Notes under the pieces: model-generated | What the model was told of the DNA's origin: nothing | Database searches by the model: none | Seen by the model: the letters and a program-made list of their open reading frames with translations, nothing else | Program-made: the position numbers and the translations under genes | Shown: positions 41,606-42,272 of the stretch, in pieces | Position numbering within the stretch: position 1 is the first letter of the stretch | Layout of the letters: every line of letters begins with the position of its first letter | Assembly (NCBI GenBank): GCA_031259845.1 | Contig: JAIRKZ010000134.1 | Coordinates: 1 to 42,272 of the forward strand | Direction of reading: 5' to 3' | DNA: 42,272 bases | Origin: Tannerellaceae bacterium | GTDB lineage: Bacteria; Bacteroidota; Bacteroidia; Bacteroidales; Tannerellaceae

Positions 41606-42272
41606 ATGTACTGCAAAATTCCCTGTAAACCCAATCCCGGCGGCTTTTATCCGGGAAACCGGCCGCCCGGGGTATGTGGCGGCAGGAGATTTGGGCGCAT
41701 CCCCCTCTCCTGGGTCAGGCTCCGGGCTATCCGCTGCAATCCCTTGCGCAACTGCGCACACCTTTTCAGCCCAGCCCCATCGTTCGGCCTTGCAACCTTC
41801 GCTATCACCCCCTGGCCCTCTATTGTTGATAGCGGAAGCCGGGGGATTGACAGCCAAGCCCTGTATTTAAAGCCCCAAGCCTTGTATTTAAAGCCCCAAG
41901 CCCTGTATTTAAAGCCCCAAGCCTTGTATTTAAAGCCCCAAGCCTTGTATTTAAAGGCCCCAAGAACAAGAAATAAGGCCCAAGAACAAGAAATAAGGCC
42001 CCAAGAACAAGAAATAAGGCCCCAAGAACAAGAACTAAAGGCCCCAGAACAAGAAATAAAGCAGCAAGAACAAGAAATAAGGCAGCAAGAAAAAGAAATA
42101 AGGCAGCAAGAACAAGAAATAAGGCCCCAAGAACAAGAAATAAGGCCCCAAGAACAAGAAATAAAGCCCCAAGAACAAGAAATAAGGCCCCAAGAACAAG
42201 AAATAAAGCAGCAAGAACAAGAAATAAGGCAGCAAGAACAAGAAATAAGGCAGCAAGAACAAGAAATAAGGC
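41606..42272 (+). CDS. Open frame of heptapeptide repeats, runs off the window (partial)
   Basis: A plus-strand frame opens at ATG 41606, 24 bases after the GH95 stop, and stays open to the last base (222 codons), so its end is outside the window. Residues 1-85 are Arg/Pro/Gly/Cys rich with no recognisable fold and GC-rich codons. Then come five units of QALYLKP and about fifteen of QEQEIRP or close variants. Two pairs of compensating indels keep the frame. There is no signal peptide and no clear ribosome-binding site. It may be a real repetitive protein, or merely a 21-bp minisatellite whose period keeps frames open; the opposite strand is open across part of it too. Confidence 0.35.
   Translation, partial: MYCKIPCKPNPGGFYPGNRPPGVCGGRRFGRIPLSWVRLRAIRCNPLRNCAHLFSPAPSFGLATFAITPWPSIVDSGSRGIDSQALYLKPQALYLKPQALYLKPQALYLKPQALYLKAPRTRNKAQEQEIRPQEQEIRPQEQELKAPEQEIKQQEQEIRQQEKEIRQQEQEIRPQEQEIRPQEQEIKPQEQEIRPQEQEIKQQEQEIRQQEQEIRQQEQEIR
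41856..42272. repeat. 21-bp tandem repeat array, two unit types
   Basis: Five units AAGCC[C/T]TGTATTTAAAGCC.. start at 41856, 41877, 41898, 41919 and 41940. About fifteen units of AAGAACAAGAAATAAGGCC.. run from 41962 to the window end. Most are exactly 21 bp; departures come as 22+20 pairs (41940/41962 and 42024/42046). Units are contiguous without spacers, so this is a minisatellite, not a CRISPR array. It continues past the edge. Confidence 0.9.

Noticed and set aside
41588..41857. Minus-strand 89-codon frame after GH95
   Set aside because: Lies opposite the plus-strand repeat frame in a GC-rich stretch where several frames stay open by chance. No signals and no recognised family.
42035..42262. 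Minus-strand frame of hydrophobic heptads (LLPYFLF type)
   Set aside because: It is the complement of the same 21-bp array. It opens only within the repeats and has no leader or upstream extension, so its membrane-like look follows from the repeat sequence.
41856..42272. Possible CRISPR array
   Set aside because: Units are 21 bp, contiguous and nearly identical, with no unique spacers, so it is a tandem minisatellite.

Overview
The window is a piece of a Bacteroidales chromosome, most like the Porphyromonadaceae/Tannerellaceae/Dysgonomonadaceae branch. The evidence is a SusC/SusD pair driven by an ECF sigma/anti-sigma pair, the long Bacteroidetes form of NusB, a C11 lipoprotein peptidase, a large Bacteroidales-type II-C Cas9, and promoters of the Bacteroidetes form TTG-N20-TAnnTTTG. 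Two of these promoters are close to perfect (thyA at 7025-7055 and the C11 peptidase gene at 28369-28399).

Layout. 48-7055: thyA, folA and a very large alpha-2-macroglobulin-like protein, all on the minus strand and probably one transcript. 7056-12640: an AT-rich island holding a lone cas9. On its thyA side lie an IS1595-like transposase fossil and an intergenic stretch with nested inverted repeats; on the other side lies an IS1380-like transposase fossil. No cas1, cas2 or CRISPR array is visible. 12815-13702: an orphan lipoprotein. 13711-20490: a 6.8-kb segment with ISAs1-type ends in opposite orientation at its two borders and an exact 10-bp direct repeat (TTTTTATGCT) immediately outside both ends. 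It contains a GH78 rhamnosidase, a TlpA-like thioredoxin, iorB, iorA and mltG, and looks like a fossil composite transposon. 20496-23490: the housekeeping operon nusB-yajC-ybbR/cdaR-like-coaE. 23487-26570: nhaD, a BadF-type amino-sugar kinase and murQ on the minus strand, the last two forming a MurNAc/GlcNAc salvage unit. 26601-28399: a UDG-superfamily glycosylase and a C11 peptidase.

28400-30767: a repeat- and pseudogene-rich stretch with a strong hairpin, three small putative membrane proteins, a broken arginase-family gene whose stop overlaps the start of the first of them, and an 87-bp MITE-like element that resembles the ISAs1 ends. 30768-32099: metK, followed by an 82-bp palindromic element. 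32371-41582: a compact polysaccharide utilisation locus made of an ECF sigma factor, a FecR anti-sigma factor, a SusC with an N-terminal signalling domain, a SusD and a GH95 alpha-L-fucosidase. The expected logic is that ligand sensed by SusC is relayed through FecR to the sigma factor, which switches on SusC/SusD/GH95. 41606 to the window end: an open frame that runs off the edge and consists of heptapeptide repeats encoded by 21-bp tandem repeats.

The most unusual items are the isolated Cas9 with its neighbouring structured DNA, the ISAs1-bounded segment with a target-site duplication, and the heptad-repeat frame at the right edge. No tRNA, rRNA or CRISPR array was recognised. All family assignments are from reading the sequence; no database search was possible.
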